From: Bosea sp. (in: a-proteobacteria)
GTDB taxonomy: Bacteria > Pseudomonadota > Alphaproteobacteria > Rhizobiales > Beijerinckiaceae
Direction of reading: 5' to 3'
Length of the DNA: 64,000 nucleotides
Assembly: GCF_023953965.1 (NCBI RefSeq)
Contig: NZ_JAMLIX010000001.1
Coordinates: forward strand, 1,674,501 to 1,738,500
In this document: piece after piece, positions 18,718 to 27,276 of the stretch
Position numbering within the stretch: position 1 is the first letter of the stretch
Layout of the letters: each line of letters starts with the position of its first letter
Made by a program: the position numbers and the translations under genes
The notes under the pieces: generated by a model
Database searches by the model: none
Seen by the model: the letters and a program-made list of their open reading frames with translations, nothing else
What the model was told of the DNA's origin: nothing

Positions 18718-18760
18718 GGGCGATGACACGGGCGATGACATGGGCGATGTCACGGGCGAC
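18718..18760. repeat. Short tandem repeat, 12-bp unit
   Basis: Three and a half units of a 12-bp repeat (GGGCGATGACAC, GGGCGATGACAT, GGGCGATGTCAC, then GGGCGAC) lie between the racemase-like gene and the operator pair of copy 2. It could be a slippage product; no function is evident. Confidence 0.7.
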
Positions 18761-18798
18761 CGCGGAAACCCCGGCACCGGCGGGGCCTGCGCGTCCGA

Positions 18799-19929
18799 TC
18801 ACGATGAAGCGCGCGGGACTGCTTGCGGTTCCCAGCCGGCCAGAACGGATTCGATATCGCAGTCGCGGTTCTCGCGGGACTGGATCCGCCCCGGTGTTCT
18901 GCTGAAGCGCGGCGCTGGCGCCGGCTGCAGCACGCCGTTGGCCTCGACGAAGCTTCCGCGCGCCTTCAGATGCGGATGCTCGATCGCCTCAGCGAGCGAC
19001 AGGACGGGCCCGACGCAGGCATCGGAGCCTTCGAAGACGGCGGCCCAGTGCGCCAGGGGCCGCGACCTGACGATCCTGGCGATCGTCGCCTTCAGGCCAT
19101 CCCAATTGTCGCGGTCCTCCCGCGCCGGCAGCCGTTTCGGGTCCAGGCCGAGACCAGCGACGAACATCTCCCAGAAGCGTTCCTCGAAGGCGCCGGCGGC
19201 CAGGTAGCGGCCATCGGCGGTCTCGTATGTGCCGTACCACGGCGCTCCGCCGTCGAGGATGTTGCGGCCGCGCTCCAGCCGCCAGGAGCCCTGCGCCCGG
19301 AAGCCGAAATACTGCGCCATCAGCATGCCGGCGCCCTCGACCATGGCCGCATCCACGACCTGGCCCTCGCCGGTCGCCCGGGCATGCAGCAGCGCCGAGG
19401 CGATCCCGAAAGCCAGGAACATCGCCCCGCCGCCGAAATCGCCGACGAGGTTGAGCGGGACGACGGGCCCGCGATCCGGCTCTCCGACGCAATCCAGGAT
19501 GCCGGCCAGCGCGATGAAGTTGATGTCGTGCCCGGCGGTTTTGGCCAGCGGCCCGTCCTGCCCCCAGCCGGTGATGCGGCCATAGACGAGCTTCGGGTTG
19601 ATCCCGTGGCATGCCGCCGGGCCGAGCCCCAGGCGCTCCATGACGCCCGGCCGGAACCCTTCGATCAGCACATCGGCCCGGGCGATCAGGCTCCTGGCGC
19701 GCTCGAGGTCGTCCGGGCGCTTCAGATCGAGCCGGATATCGCGGCGGCCGCGCAGGGTCGGGTCCATCTCGACCGGCAGTTCGGCGGCGGCATCCCTGGC
19801 GCCCGGCCGGACGATGCGGACGACATCGGCGCCCATGTCCGACAGCAGCATGCCGCAGAAAGGCGCCGGACCGACGCCTTCCATCTCGACGACGCGCACG
19901 CCGCTCAGCGGCCCGGGATGTCTCGTCAC
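18799..19929 (-). CDS. Alpha-methylacyl-CoA racemase-like protein (CaiB/BaiF family)
   Basis: This 376-aa protein starts LSGVRVVEMEGVGPAPFCGM and keeps the motifs that mark racemases within the CaiB family: GHDINFIALAG (His near 127), LNLVGDFGGGAM (Asp near 156) and GRNILDGGAPWYGTYET. These enzymes invert the 2-methyl centre of branched acyl-CoA esters so that beta-oxidation can proceed. The start is GTG and overlaps the stop of the acyl-CoA dehydrogenase gene (GTGA). It is the last gene of the operon from 26919. A transferase role is less likely given the motifs. Confidence 0.82.
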   Translation of the reverse strand: MTRHPGPLSGVRVVEMEGVGPAPFCGMLLSDMGADVVRIVRPGARDAAAELPVEMDPTLRGRRDIRLDLKRPDDLERARSLIARADVLIEGFRPGVMERLGLGPAACHGINPKLVYGRITGWGQDGPLAKTAGHDINFIALAGILDCVGEPDRGPVVPLNLVGDFGGGAMFLAFGIASALLHARATGEGQVVDAAMVEGAGMLMAQYFGFRAQGSWRLERGRNILDGGAPWYGTYETADGRYLAAGAFEERFWEMFVAGLGLDPKRLPAREDRDNWDGLKATIARIVRSRPLAHWAAVFEGSDACVGPVLSLAEAIEHPHLKARGSFVEANGVLQPAPAPRFSRTPGRIQSRENRDCDIESVLAGWEPQAVPRASS

Positions 19930-21062
19930 AGCGAGCGACCTATGATTTCCTTCATGATCTCGTTAGCGCCGCCATAGATGCGGGTGACGCGCGCATCGGC
20001 GAAGGCGCGGGCGACCGGATAGTCCATCATGTAGCCATAGCCGCCATGCAGCTGCAGGCAGTCGTCGGCCACCTTATGCAAGAGATCGGTCGACCAGTAC
20101 TTCGCCATGGCCGCCGTCTGCCCGTCCAGCTTGCCGTCGCAGACCAGCGCGAGGCAGCGGTCGACGAAGACGCGGCCGATCTGCAGGTTGGTCTTGAGCT
20201 CGGCCAGCGTGAAGCGGCTCGCCTGGAATTCGATCAGGCTTTTGCCGAAAGCCTTGCGCTGCTTCACATAGGCCAGCGTCTTTTCCAGGATATCCTCGGC
20301 GGCGGCGATCGCGGTGATGGCGATCTGCACCCGTTCCCAGGGTAGCTCCTTCATCAGCAGCGTGAAGCCCTCGCCCTCCTCGCCCAGCCGGTTGGAGACG
20401 GGAACGCGAACATTGTCGAAGAACAGCTCGCAGGTATCCTGCGCCTTGTTGCCGAGCTTGTTCAGCGGCTTGCCGCAGCTGAAGCCGGGCCTGTCCGTCT
20501 CGACCAGGATCATGCTGACGCCCTTGGCGCGCTGCGTCGGATCGGTCTTGACCGCGAGGAAGACGAGACCGGCATTGTAGCCGTTGGTGATGAAAGTCTT
20601 CTGGCCGTCGATCACATAGTCGTCGCCATCGCGGGTCGCCGTGGTCTTGATGCCGGCGAGGTCCGAACCGGCGCCCGGCTCCGTCAGTCCGACGGCGGCG
20701 ATCACCTCGCCACGGATCAGTTTCGGCAGCCAGCGCTGCTTCAATTCCTCGCTGCCATAGGCGACCAGATAGGGCGTGGCGATCTCGGAATGCACGGAAA
20801 AGCCGGGGCCGCTGAACCCCTGCCGCGCCTGTTCCTCCATGACGACGGCGGCATAGCGGCGATCGAGCCCGAGCCCGCCATAGGCTTCCGGCACCGAGGT
20901 GCAGAGCAGCCCGGCTTCACCCGCCTTACGCCACAGCGCCTGCGGCACGACCCGGGCATCCTCCCATTCCGCATGGAAGGGCGCGACCTCGCGCTCGAAG
21001 AACTTTCGCACCTGTTCGCGAAACATCAGGTGGTCGCTGTCGTAGACTTCGCTCTCGATCAT
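19926..21062 (-). CDS. Acyl-CoA dehydrogenase
   Basis: This 378-aa flavoprotein of standard length shows GLTEPGAGSDLAGIKT, KTFITNGYNAGLVFLA, QARQGF near the substrate pocket and LQLHGGYGYMMDYPVAR with ARVTRIYGGANEIMKEII at the C-terminus. It would form the enoyl-CoA from an acyl-CoA in the cytoplasm. It sits in the operon between an enoyl-CoA hydratase/isomerase gene (29 bp upstream) and the racemase-like gene (overlapping). Confidence 0.9.
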   Translation of the reverse strand: MIESEVYDSDHLMFREQVRKFFEREVAPFHAEWEDARVVPQALWRKAGEAGLLCTSVPEAYGGLGLDRRYAAVVMEEQARQGFSGPGFSVHSEIATPYLVAYGSEELKQRWLPKLIRGEVIAAVGLTEPGAGSDLAGIKTTATRDGDDYVIDGQKTFITNGYNAGLVFLAVKTDPTQRAKGVSMILVETDRPGFSCGKPLNKLGNKAQDTCELFFDNVRVPVSNRLGEEGEGFTLLMKELPWERVQIAITAIAAAEDILEKTLAYVKQRKAFGKSLIEFQASRFTLAELKTNLQIGRVFVDRCLALVCDGKLDGQTAAMAKYWSTDLLHKVADDCLQLHGGYGYMMDYPVARAFADARVTRIYGGANEIMKEIIGRSL

Positions 21063-21091
21063 GCCCGCCTCCTCCAGGTCTCCACGCGCGA

Positions 21092-21898
21092 TCAGGCGAA
21101 GCGCGGCGCCCGCTTCTCGATGAAGGCGCGAACCCCTTCCTCGAACTCCTCCGCGGCATTCAGCTCGCCATTGACGTCCCGCTCATGGTCCAGCTGCTCG
21201 TCGAGCGAACGCCGGCTGCCGAGATCGATCGCCGCGACCGTGGCGGCCTGGGCGTTGGCGGGACCGCCGGCGAGGCGCGCGGCGATCGCATCCACCTCGG
21301 CGGCGAGCGCATCGTCCGGCACGGCCTTCCAGATCAGTCCCCATTCTGCGGCCGTCGTGGCCGGCAGCTTGTCGCCGAGCAAGGCGAGGCCTACCGCGCG
21401 GGCGCGGCCGACGAGCCGCGGCAGGAACCAGGTGCAGCCGCTGTCGGGGATCAGCCCGAGCTTCGGGGTGAAGACCTGGATGAAGGAGGCGGACTGTGCC
21501 GCGACGACCATGTCGGTTGCCAGGGCCATCCCGACGCCGCCGCCGGCGACGACGCCATTGACGGCGGCGATCTTCGGCTTGGGCAGCTTGGCGATCGCCC
21601 GGACCAGCGCGTTGAGCTCCCGGTCCATCCGTTCGCGGGTGACGGCGGAGCGCTGGGCGCGGTCGAGCCCCAGACCCGTCAGCGGATCGCCCAGGTCCAT
21701 GCCCGAGCAGAAGCCGCGGCCGGCCCCGGTCAGCACCATGACGCGTGCCGCGGGGTCGTCCTCGATCCGCTTCACCGCCTCCAGCAATTCCGCGATCATC
21801 TGCCCGGAAAGCGCGTTCAACACGCCCGGGCGATCGAGGGTGACGCGGGCAATCCCGGCGCTCACCGAAAAGTCGATGGTCTCAAAGCCTCCGGACAT
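21092..21898 (-). CDS. Enoyl-CoA hydratase/isomerase family protein (PaaG-like)
   Basis: This 268-aa crotonase-fold protein shows GRGFCSGMDLGD, AVNGVVAGGGVGMALATDM and KLGLIPDSGCTWFLPRLVG. The last pattern is common in PaaG-type isomerases and ring-opening crotonases. It lies 9 bp after the SDR gene in the operon. The reaction could be hydration, isomerisation or ring hydrolysis; I cannot choose. Confidence 0.87.
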   Translation of the reverse strand: MSGGFETIDFSVSAGIARVTLDRPGVLNALSGQMIAELLEAVKRIEDDPAARVMVLTGAGRGFCSGMDLGDPLTGLGLDRAQRSAVTRERMDRELNALVRAIAKLPKPKIAAVNGVVAGGGVGMALATDMVVAAQSASFIQVFTPKLGLIPDSGCTWFLPRLVGRARAVGLALLGDKLPATTAAEWGLIWKAVPDDALAAEVDAIAARLAGGPANAQAATVAAIDLGSRRSLDEQLDHERDVNGELNAAEEFEEGVRAFIEKRAPRFA

Positions 21899-21907
21899 GA
21901 CATCTCC

Positions 21908-22750
21908 TCAGGATGAAAAACGGAAATGGCCGGGTTTCGGCACCGCCCAGACGTCGCCCCATAATTGCTGGCCGCCGTCCACCGTCAGCACTTCGCCGGT
22001 GACGAAACCCGAGGACGGCAGGACGAGATAAAGGCAACCCTCGACGACCTCGATCGTCGAGCCGGCGCGGCGTTGCACATTGGCGTCGCGCCGCACCTTG
22101 GCGCGGACTTCGTCGGGATAGTTTTCGAGCGCCCCGGTTTCGACGACGCCGGGCGCCAGGCAATTGACCCGGATATCCAACGGCGCCCATTCGACCGCAA
22201 CCGTCTTCGACAGATAGACGACGCCGGCACGCGCGGCGACCGAATGCGCCATGCCCGGAATACCCCGCCAGATATCGAGCACGACATTGACGATGCGCCC
22301 GCCCTGCCGATGGTCGCGCCAGCGCTGCGCCGCCATCTGCATCATGTTCCAGGTGCCGTTGAGATTGGTGTCGATGACGGCCTGCCAGCCGTTCGGCGTC
22401 AGGTCGATCGCCGACTGCACGAACTGTCCGCCGCCATTGTTGACCAGGATGTCGAGCCGGCCGTCCTCGGTGTAGATCCTGTCGAGCAGCGACGCGATCT
22501 GCTCGCGATCGCGCACCGAGCACGGGATCGCCTCGGCGAGAAGGCCATGCGCCCTGATCTCCGCGACCGTGGCGGCCAGGGGATCGGCGCGGCGGCCGCA
22601 GATGAAAACCTTGGCGCCGAGCCGCGCCATGGCGATCGCAATTGCGCGGCCGAGCCCGGTGCCGCCGCCGGTGACCAGCGCGACCTGGCCCGCCAGGACG
22701 TCGGCGCGGTAGCTGAGCGGGATTGCAAACAGGTCGGTTTCGTCAGCCAA
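21908..22750 (-). CDS. SDR-family oxidoreductase, dienoyl/enoyl-CoA reductase type
   Basis: This 280-aa Rossmann protein has the NAD(P) motif VTGGGTGLGRAIA and the NNGGGQF motif. In place of the usual Tyr-x3-Lys it has HSVAARAGVVYLSKTVAVEW, the pattern of 2,4-dienoyl-CoA reductase and peroxisomal trans-2-enoyl-CoA reductase relatives, which lack the classic Tyr. It may therefore act on an unsaturated acyl-CoA. The start is TTG, with AGGA upstream, and overlaps the stop of the CoA-transferase-like gene by 8 bp. Confidence 0.82.
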   Translation of the reverse strand: MADETDLFAIPLSYRADVLAGQVALVTGGGTGLGRAIAIAMARLGAKVFICGRRADPLAATVAEIRAHGLLAEAIPCSVRDREQIASLLDRIYTEDGRLDILVNNGGGQFVQSAIDLTPNGWQAVIDTNLNGTWNMMQMAAQRWRDHRQGGRIVNVVLDIWRGIPGMAHSVAARAGVVYLSKTVAVEWAPLDIRVNCLAPGVVETGALENYPDEVRAKVRRDANVQRRAGSTIEVVEGCLYLVLPSSGFVTGEVLTVDGGQQLWGDVWAVPKPGHFRFSS

Positions 22751-24518
22751 GGAACAATCCTTTCGGATCCATCTGACGGGCGAAGACGATCTCGTCCTCG
22801 GTCGGCTCGGGTTCGACGGCGACCTTTGCCGCGACGGCGAGCGGCCAGCCGGTCTTGGCGACGGCCCGGGCGATCAACTCGTCCTTCGGCGTATCGCCGC
22901 GCGCCAGCACATGCGTCAGCGCGTATTCACCGTCCGCGCGCCGCTCGAGAACGGCGAGCGGCGTGACGATCGTCTTCACCGCACGTCCCGGCGTCGTGAC
23001 GAAATCGGCCTTTTCGACGAGGCGATGGACCGAATGGGCGATCGTCACCAGCACCTCGGAAGCACCGGAGCCGATATCGTTGGCGCCGCCCGATCCCGTC
23101 AGCAGCAGGTTGGGCAGCTTCGTCGTGTTGAGATTGCCGGCGCGATCGACCTGGGCCGCCCCCAGCACGCCGACCGCCTGGTTGCGCGGGCCGCCGGTGA
23201 GCACGCCGAGCGTCGTCAGCGCATCCGACTGCATCAGCCCGCCGGCCATGTTGCGATAGTTGAACAGGAAGGGGTCGGCCGGCGACGGCAGATAGCCGTA
23301 CATGCCGGCTTCCACCATCAGCGGCACGTTGTGTCCTTCCTGGCGCTCGCGCATCGAGGCCATCCAGGCGGCGAGCGAGGAGATGCCGAGGCCCGCGAGA
23401 ATGCAGGACAGCCCGCCGCTCTTCAGCCGCCGCTGCAGGATGCGCATGGCGAGAATGGCATGCCGCTCGTTTTCGCCGGATGCCCGGGCGCTCGCCACTT
23501 CCGACAACTGCGGCCATTCGAACTGCCAGCCGTCCTCGGCGCGGCGGCCGCGCAGGGCATGGATGCGATCCATGCCGAGCTTGGCGAGGTAGGCCTCGTG
23601 GCTGTCGCATTCGACGATCCACTCCCGCGACCAGCGATCCAGCGCCTCGCCATCCTTGCCGGCGGCGCGCAGGGCTTCGAGAAACGCGTAGTCGTCGGGA
23701 TAGCCCGGCACTTCCGGCACGGGATCGCCCGGCAAGGAGTTGGGATGGCCGCCGAGCGGCACTTCGCAGACAGCCGAGACCATGTGGCCGGGAATCTGCA
23801 CCAGGTGCGAATACCGGCTGATGAAAGCGCTGTCGACGATCCGCTCGACGCTGACGACGACGCTGCGCTTGGCCGCGAACGCCGCCCAGACGCCATCATA
23901 GAGCGGCGGGCAGATGATGGTGTTGCCGAAGCGATCGGCCGCCAGCGCATGGATGAAGGTCACGTCCGGCGCAAAGGGCGCGACGACCGAAGCCTTGCCG
24001 TCGCCGAAGGGGTTGTCGAGACTGGCGAACTGCCCCGCCGCTTCGCGTTCCCTGGCCATGTCGCTGCCGGCGAGCGAGCCCGTCGGCATGAAGGGAAGTC
24101 CGAGGGCTGCCGCCATCAAACGCTGCTTGAGCGTCAGCAACGACCAGTTTTCGAAGGTGACGGTGTCATCGCGGGCTGCCTCGACATAGACCGGATGCGG
24201 CGCCGGCGTCGGGAAGGTCAGCGCATGGATGGAGCTGACGACCTTCCTGACGAGCCCGCCCCGGATCAGCGGCGCATGCTGGTTCGCCACGGCCGGCGCG
24301 GCCAGGGTGAAGCCGGGCGCCTTGCCCCAATATTGCCGGGCGACCTCGAACATCGCCGCATTCGGCCGCGCCATCGACCCGCCGAAATAGAGCGTGTCGC
24401 CGGGCCTCACGGCCGCGGCCACCGCCGCCTTCAGCGGCTTCGACTTGTCGATGCCCGCAGGGGCGGCGCAGGCTTTCGACCAGTTGGCCTTGAGGGCCTC
24501 GATACCCATGTCGATCAT
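22743..24518 (-). CDS. Fused alpha/beta CoA-transferase family I-like protein
   Basis: This 591-aa protein is two glutaconate-type CoA-transferase subunits in one chain: an alpha-like half (GDTLYFGGSMARPNAAMFEV, residues about 30-50) and a beta-like half from about residue 340 with LMVEAGMYGYLPSPADP and LLLTGSGGANDIGSGASEV. The second half resembles IpdB of steroid ring degradation, where IpdAB acts as a ring-opening hydrolase and not a transferase. Glu in VEAGMYG may be the catalytic residue. The ATG at 24518 overlaps the stop of the ligase gene. The family is clear; the reaction is open. Confidence 0.75.
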   Translation of the reverse strand: MIDMGIEALKANWSKACAAPAGIDKSKPLKAAVAAAVRPGDTLYFGGSMARPNAAMFEVARQYWGKAPGFTLAAPAVANQHAPLIRGGLVRKVVSSIHALTFPTPAPHPVYVEAARDDTVTFENWSLLTLKQRLMAAALGLPFMPTGSLAGSDMAREREAAGQFASLDNPFGDGKASVVAPFAPDVTFIHALAADRFGNTIICPPLYDGVWAAFAAKRSVVVSVERIVDSAFISRYSHLVQIPGHMVSAVCEVPLGGHPNSLPGDPVPEVPGYPDDYAFLEALRAAGKDGEALDRWSREWIVECDSHEAYLAKLGMDRIHALRGRRAEDGWQFEWPQLSEVASARASGENERHAILAMRILQRRLKSGGLSCILAGLGISSLAAWMASMRERQEGHNVPLMVEAGMYGYLPSPADPFLFNYRNMAGGLMQSDALTTLGVLTGGPRNQAVGVLGAAQVDRAGNLNTTKLPNLLLTGSGGANDIGSGASEVLVTIAHSVHRLVEKADFVTTPGRAVKTIVTPLAVLERRADGEYALTHVLARGDTPKDELIARAVAKTGWPLAVAAKVAVEPEPTEDEIVFARQMDPKGLFLG

Positions 24519-26059
24519 CGCGTCAACCCCAGCGCCTGGCGCAGCAGCAGCTTCTTGACCTTGCCGCTTTCGGTGCGCGGAATCGTCGCCGGATCGAGCG
24601 TGCGGACCTCTTCCGGCCACTTGAACGGCGCCAGATGGTCGCGGACGAAATCGTGGATCTCCTCCAGCGTGAAGCTGCGGCCGGGCTGCAGCGGGACGAG
24701 CCCGAGGAAGACCGTCTCGCCCAGTACGTCATGCGCCTTGGGCAGGGCGATCGCCTCGTGCACCTCGGGATGCTGGACGACGAGGTTCTCGATCTCGAAG
24801 CTCGAAATGTTTTCGCCGCCGCGCCGGATGATCGACTTCAGGCGGTCGACGAAGAAGTAGCGGTTCTCCTCGTCGTGATAGGCGAGGTCTCCGGTATGGA
24901 ACCAGCCGTCACGGACGGCCTCCTCGAGCGCGGCTTCGTTGTTGAAGTAGCCGGCGAAGCCCTGGCCGAAGCGCGAGACGATTTCGCCGACCTCGCGCAC
25001 CGCGACATCCGCGCCCGTCTCCGGATCGACGATGCGCAGCGCGACGCCCTTCACCGGGCGCCCGAGGCAAGGATAGGGATCCGGCAGGTCGTAGCAATCC
25101 GCGGAGGCGAGCGTTCCCGGCGTTTCGGTCGAGCCATAGCCGTCGAGCACGCCGCAATCCCAGCGCTCCTTGACCTGCCGCCAACGGCCGCCTGCACCGT
25201 TGGCGAAGAGGATGCGCAGCCTTGCCGAAGCCCGCTTCTCGACATCCGACACCGGCATGCCGAGCAGGATGACGGCGATGGCGCCCATGGTCCACAACAC
25301 GGTGGCGCCGCCGCGATCGGCCTGACCCCAAAAGCGCGAGGCGCTGAACCGCGCGGCGAGCACGATCGGCGCGCCGGCGAGCACCGCCATGGTCGTGCCC
25401 CAGTTGAGCGCCGAGCCATGGAAGAGCGGCGTGACCAGCATGATGCGGTCGTCGGCGGTAAGCCGGACATGCTCCTGATAGCCGGCGATGCCGTTGATGA
25501 TGCTGCTGGATCGCTGCAAGGCCGCCTTCGGCCGGGCCCCGGTGGTGCCGGAGGTGAAGACGATGCTGAGCAGCGCGTCATCGTCGAGCGTCGGATCGCG
25601 GGCGAGCATCGGCTCCGGCGAGCGCGCCGATGCATCGAGCATGTCGCCGGCCGGGGCGTCGCTGAGGATGTGCCGGATGCCGGGCGAGACGGTGCGCAGT
25701 TCCTGCGCGAGCGCGTTCAACGCGGCGGTCGTCACCAGCACGCGCGGGTTGATCGTCTCGAGGAAGCCCTTGAGCTCGCCGACGCGCAGGTCGGTGTTGA
25801 GGCCGGAGGCCACCGCGCCGATCTTCTGGCAGCCGAAATAATAGACCAGCCATTCCGCCGAATTCGGCACCAGCAGCGCCACCGGCTCGCCGCGCCGGAC
25901 GCCGAGGCCCTTGAGCAGGGCGGCGAAATGCGCGGCCCGCTCCTGCGCTTCGGCATAGGTTAGCTTGACGTCGCTTTGCGCATCGTCCTGCACGAAGTGG
26001 ACGAAGGTCTGGCCGGGGTTTTCGCGGGCGGTCCGCTCGAAATGATCGACAAGCAGCAT
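24515..26059 (-). CDS. Acyl-CoA ligase (AMP-forming)
   Basis: This 514-aa ANL-superfamily enzyme has the AMP-binding motif SIVFTSGTTGARPKAALQ, GYGSTETPGT, the hinge region FVDRLKSIIRRGGENISSFE and the C-terminal Lys in TESGKVKKLLL. It activates a carboxylic acid to its CoA ester with ATP. The ATG at 26059 follows GGAG by 10 nt; longer open frame upstream runs into the amidohydrolase gene and is not coding. It lies second in the operon. Confidence 0.9.
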   Translation of the reverse strand: MLLVDHFERTARENPGQTFVHFVQDDAQSDVKLTYAEAQERAAHFAALLKGLGVRRGEPVALLVPNSAEWLVYYFGCQKIGAVASGLNTDLRVGELKGFLETINPRVLVTTAALNALAQELRTVSPGIRHILSDAPAGDMLDASARSPEPMLARDPTLDDDALLSIVFTSGTTGARPKAALQRSSSIINGIAGYQEHVRLTADDRIMLVTPLFHGSALNWGTTMAVLAGAPIVLAARFSASRFWGQADRGGATVLWTMGAIAVILLGMPVSDVEKRASARLRILFANGAGGRWRQVKERWDCGVLDGYGSTETPGTLASADCYDLPDPYPCLGRPVKGVALRIVDPETGADVAVREVGEIVSRFGQGFAGYFNNEAALEEAVRDGWFHTGDLAYHDEENRYFFVDRLKSIIRRGGENISSFEIENLVVQHPEVHEAIALPKAHDVLGETVFLGLVPLQPGRSFTLEEIHDFVRDHLAPFKWPEEVRTLDPATIPRTESGKVKKLLLRQALGLTR

Positions 26060-26070
26060 CGGGCGGGCTC

Positions 26071-26919
26071 CTACTGGAGGCCAAGGACACGAAGCAGGTT
26101 GTCGCGCAGGAAGAGGCGCTCGGTCTGCGGGTCCAGCTCCAGCCGGTCGAAATCCTGGAAGTAGCGATCGTAGCCGATATAGGGCCAGTTGGTCCCGAAG
26201 ATGACCTTGCGCTTGCCGCGCGTCTTGAGGAACTGCAGGGCGGCCGGCGGCCAGTGGTCCGGCGCATGGGCGCAGGTGCTGAAATAGACGTTGGGATGCT
26301 TCAGCGCCATGGCGATCATCTCGCTCTCCCAGGGCCAGCCGATATGGCCGCCGATCAGCTTCAGCCTGGGAAAATCGAGCGCCACGCGGTCGAGATAGAT
26401 CGGACGGCCGGGATCGGACGGCATCAGCCCCGCCGTATGGCCGACCTGCAGCCAGACGGCCATGTCGAGTTCGCAGCATTTGGCATAGATCGGGTAGAAG
26501 CGCCGGTCATCCGGCGTCAGGTCCGCCGCGTAGGGCAGCATGCGGACGAAACGGAACCCCTTGTCGCGGCCGAAACGCTCGATCTCGTCGAGCGATTCCA
26601 TGATGTCGCGCTTGGGATCGATGCCGACGCCGGGGATGACCCGCCCCGGCAGCTTTTCGGCGAGCGCGGCGACCCACTCGTTCTCGACATGCAGGTTGCG
26701 CGTCAGCCGTGCGTCATAGCCGCTGACGAGGATGCGCTCGATGTTGTGGCGGTCCATTTCCGCCACCATCTCCTCCAGCGGAATGCCCTGGTTGATGACG
26801 TCCGGCCGCCTGAAGATGTGCTCGAAGATATGCCGGTATTCCGGAAGCCGGCCGTAGCGCTCGGCGATTTCCCGCGGCATCGGCCGCACGCTGACGTCGA
26901 TCGCTGGCGTGTTAGGCAT
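26071..26919 (-). CDS. Amidohydrolase-family protein (amidohydrolase 2/ACMSD-like)
   Basis: This 282-aa TIM-barrel protein resembles the amidohydrolase-2 group, which includes ACMSD-type decarboxylases and lactonases. Visible motifs are WLQVGHTAG, LIGGHIGWPWE and VIFGTNWPYIGYD near the C-terminus; the N-terminal HxH metal motif is not evident, so metal use is uncertain. It opens the operon running from 26919 to 18799, directly behind operator copy 3. The reaction cannot be told from sequence. Confidence 0.78.
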   Translation of the reverse strand: MPNTPAIDVSVRPMPREIAERYGRLPEYRHIFEHIFRRPDVINQGIPLEEMVAEMDRHNIERILVSGYDARLTRNLHVENEWVAALAEKLPGRVIPGVGIDPKRDIMESLDEIERFGRDKGFRFVRMLPYAADLTPDDRRFYPIYAKCCELDMAVWLQVGHTAGLMPSDPGRPIYLDRVALDFPRLKLIGGHIGWPWESEMIAMALKHPNVYFSTCAHAPDHWPPAALQFLKTRGKRKVIFGTNWPYIGYDRYFQDFDRLELDPQTERLFLRDNLLRVLGLQ

Positions 26920-26980
26920 TTGATCTCCCCCTGGAGCTGTTCCCGTTGCCAGGCTCGATCGCGGCCATCCGGGATGCGGC

Positions 26981-27025
26981 AGAGCGATCGCTCTTGGCTG
27001 GGTTGTTGCACAGAGCGACCGCTCT
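26981..27025. promoter_or_regulatory. Pair of palindromic operators (TetR type), copy 3
   Basis: AGAGCGATCGCTCT (26981-26994, perfect palindrome) and AGAGCGACCGCTCT (27012-27025) lie 31 bp apart start to start, about one helix turn closer than in the other two copies. They sit between the amidohydrolase operon (minus strand) and a TetR fragment plus two MaoC genes (plus strand), so one pair could control both directions. Confidence 0.85.
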
Positions 27026-27075
27026 GGTCAAGCGGGAGCCTCGCCTGTATGCTGGCGATGGAAGCGGGGATATCG

Positions 27076-27273
27076 ATGTCCGGAAAGACCGAGATGCCGC
27101 GCCGCGGGGAGTTCCTGCCCGCAGCGCTCGATCGTTTTGCGAGATACGGCTATAGCGGCACCCCCATGCGCGACATCGGTGCCGGTGTCGGCCCTGTGCA
27201 TTCGGCCATCTGCAATTATCCCGGAGCGGTCGCGGCGACGCGGCGGCGGACGCGTGCCGTGGCGGAGGCCTGA
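27076..27273 (+). pseudogene. Truncated TetR-family gene, DNA-binding half only
   Basis: The 65-codon frame MSGKTEMPRRGEFLPAALDR... aligns with the first 50 residues of the TetR protein at 12443-13054 (EMPRR, EFL, AL-RF, GYS-T, VG-VHSAI-NY) and then diverges where that protein has FPSKEAVV. The ligand domain is absent. It lies 51 bp from operator copy 3 and ends 3 bp before the MaoC gene. I read it as the remnant of a duplicated regulator. A free DNA-binding half is possible but less likely; an earlier ATG at 27049 is in frame. Confidence 0.7.
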
Positions 27274-27276
27274 CGC

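Noticed and set aside
18718..18760. The tandem repeat as part of a CRISPR array
   Set aside because: Units are 12 bp and directly adjoining, without spacers, and no cas gene is present.
27224..27233. GAGCGGTCGC inside the TetR fragment, like half an operator
   Set aside because: It lacks the outer bases of the palindrome and is not paired; probably chance.
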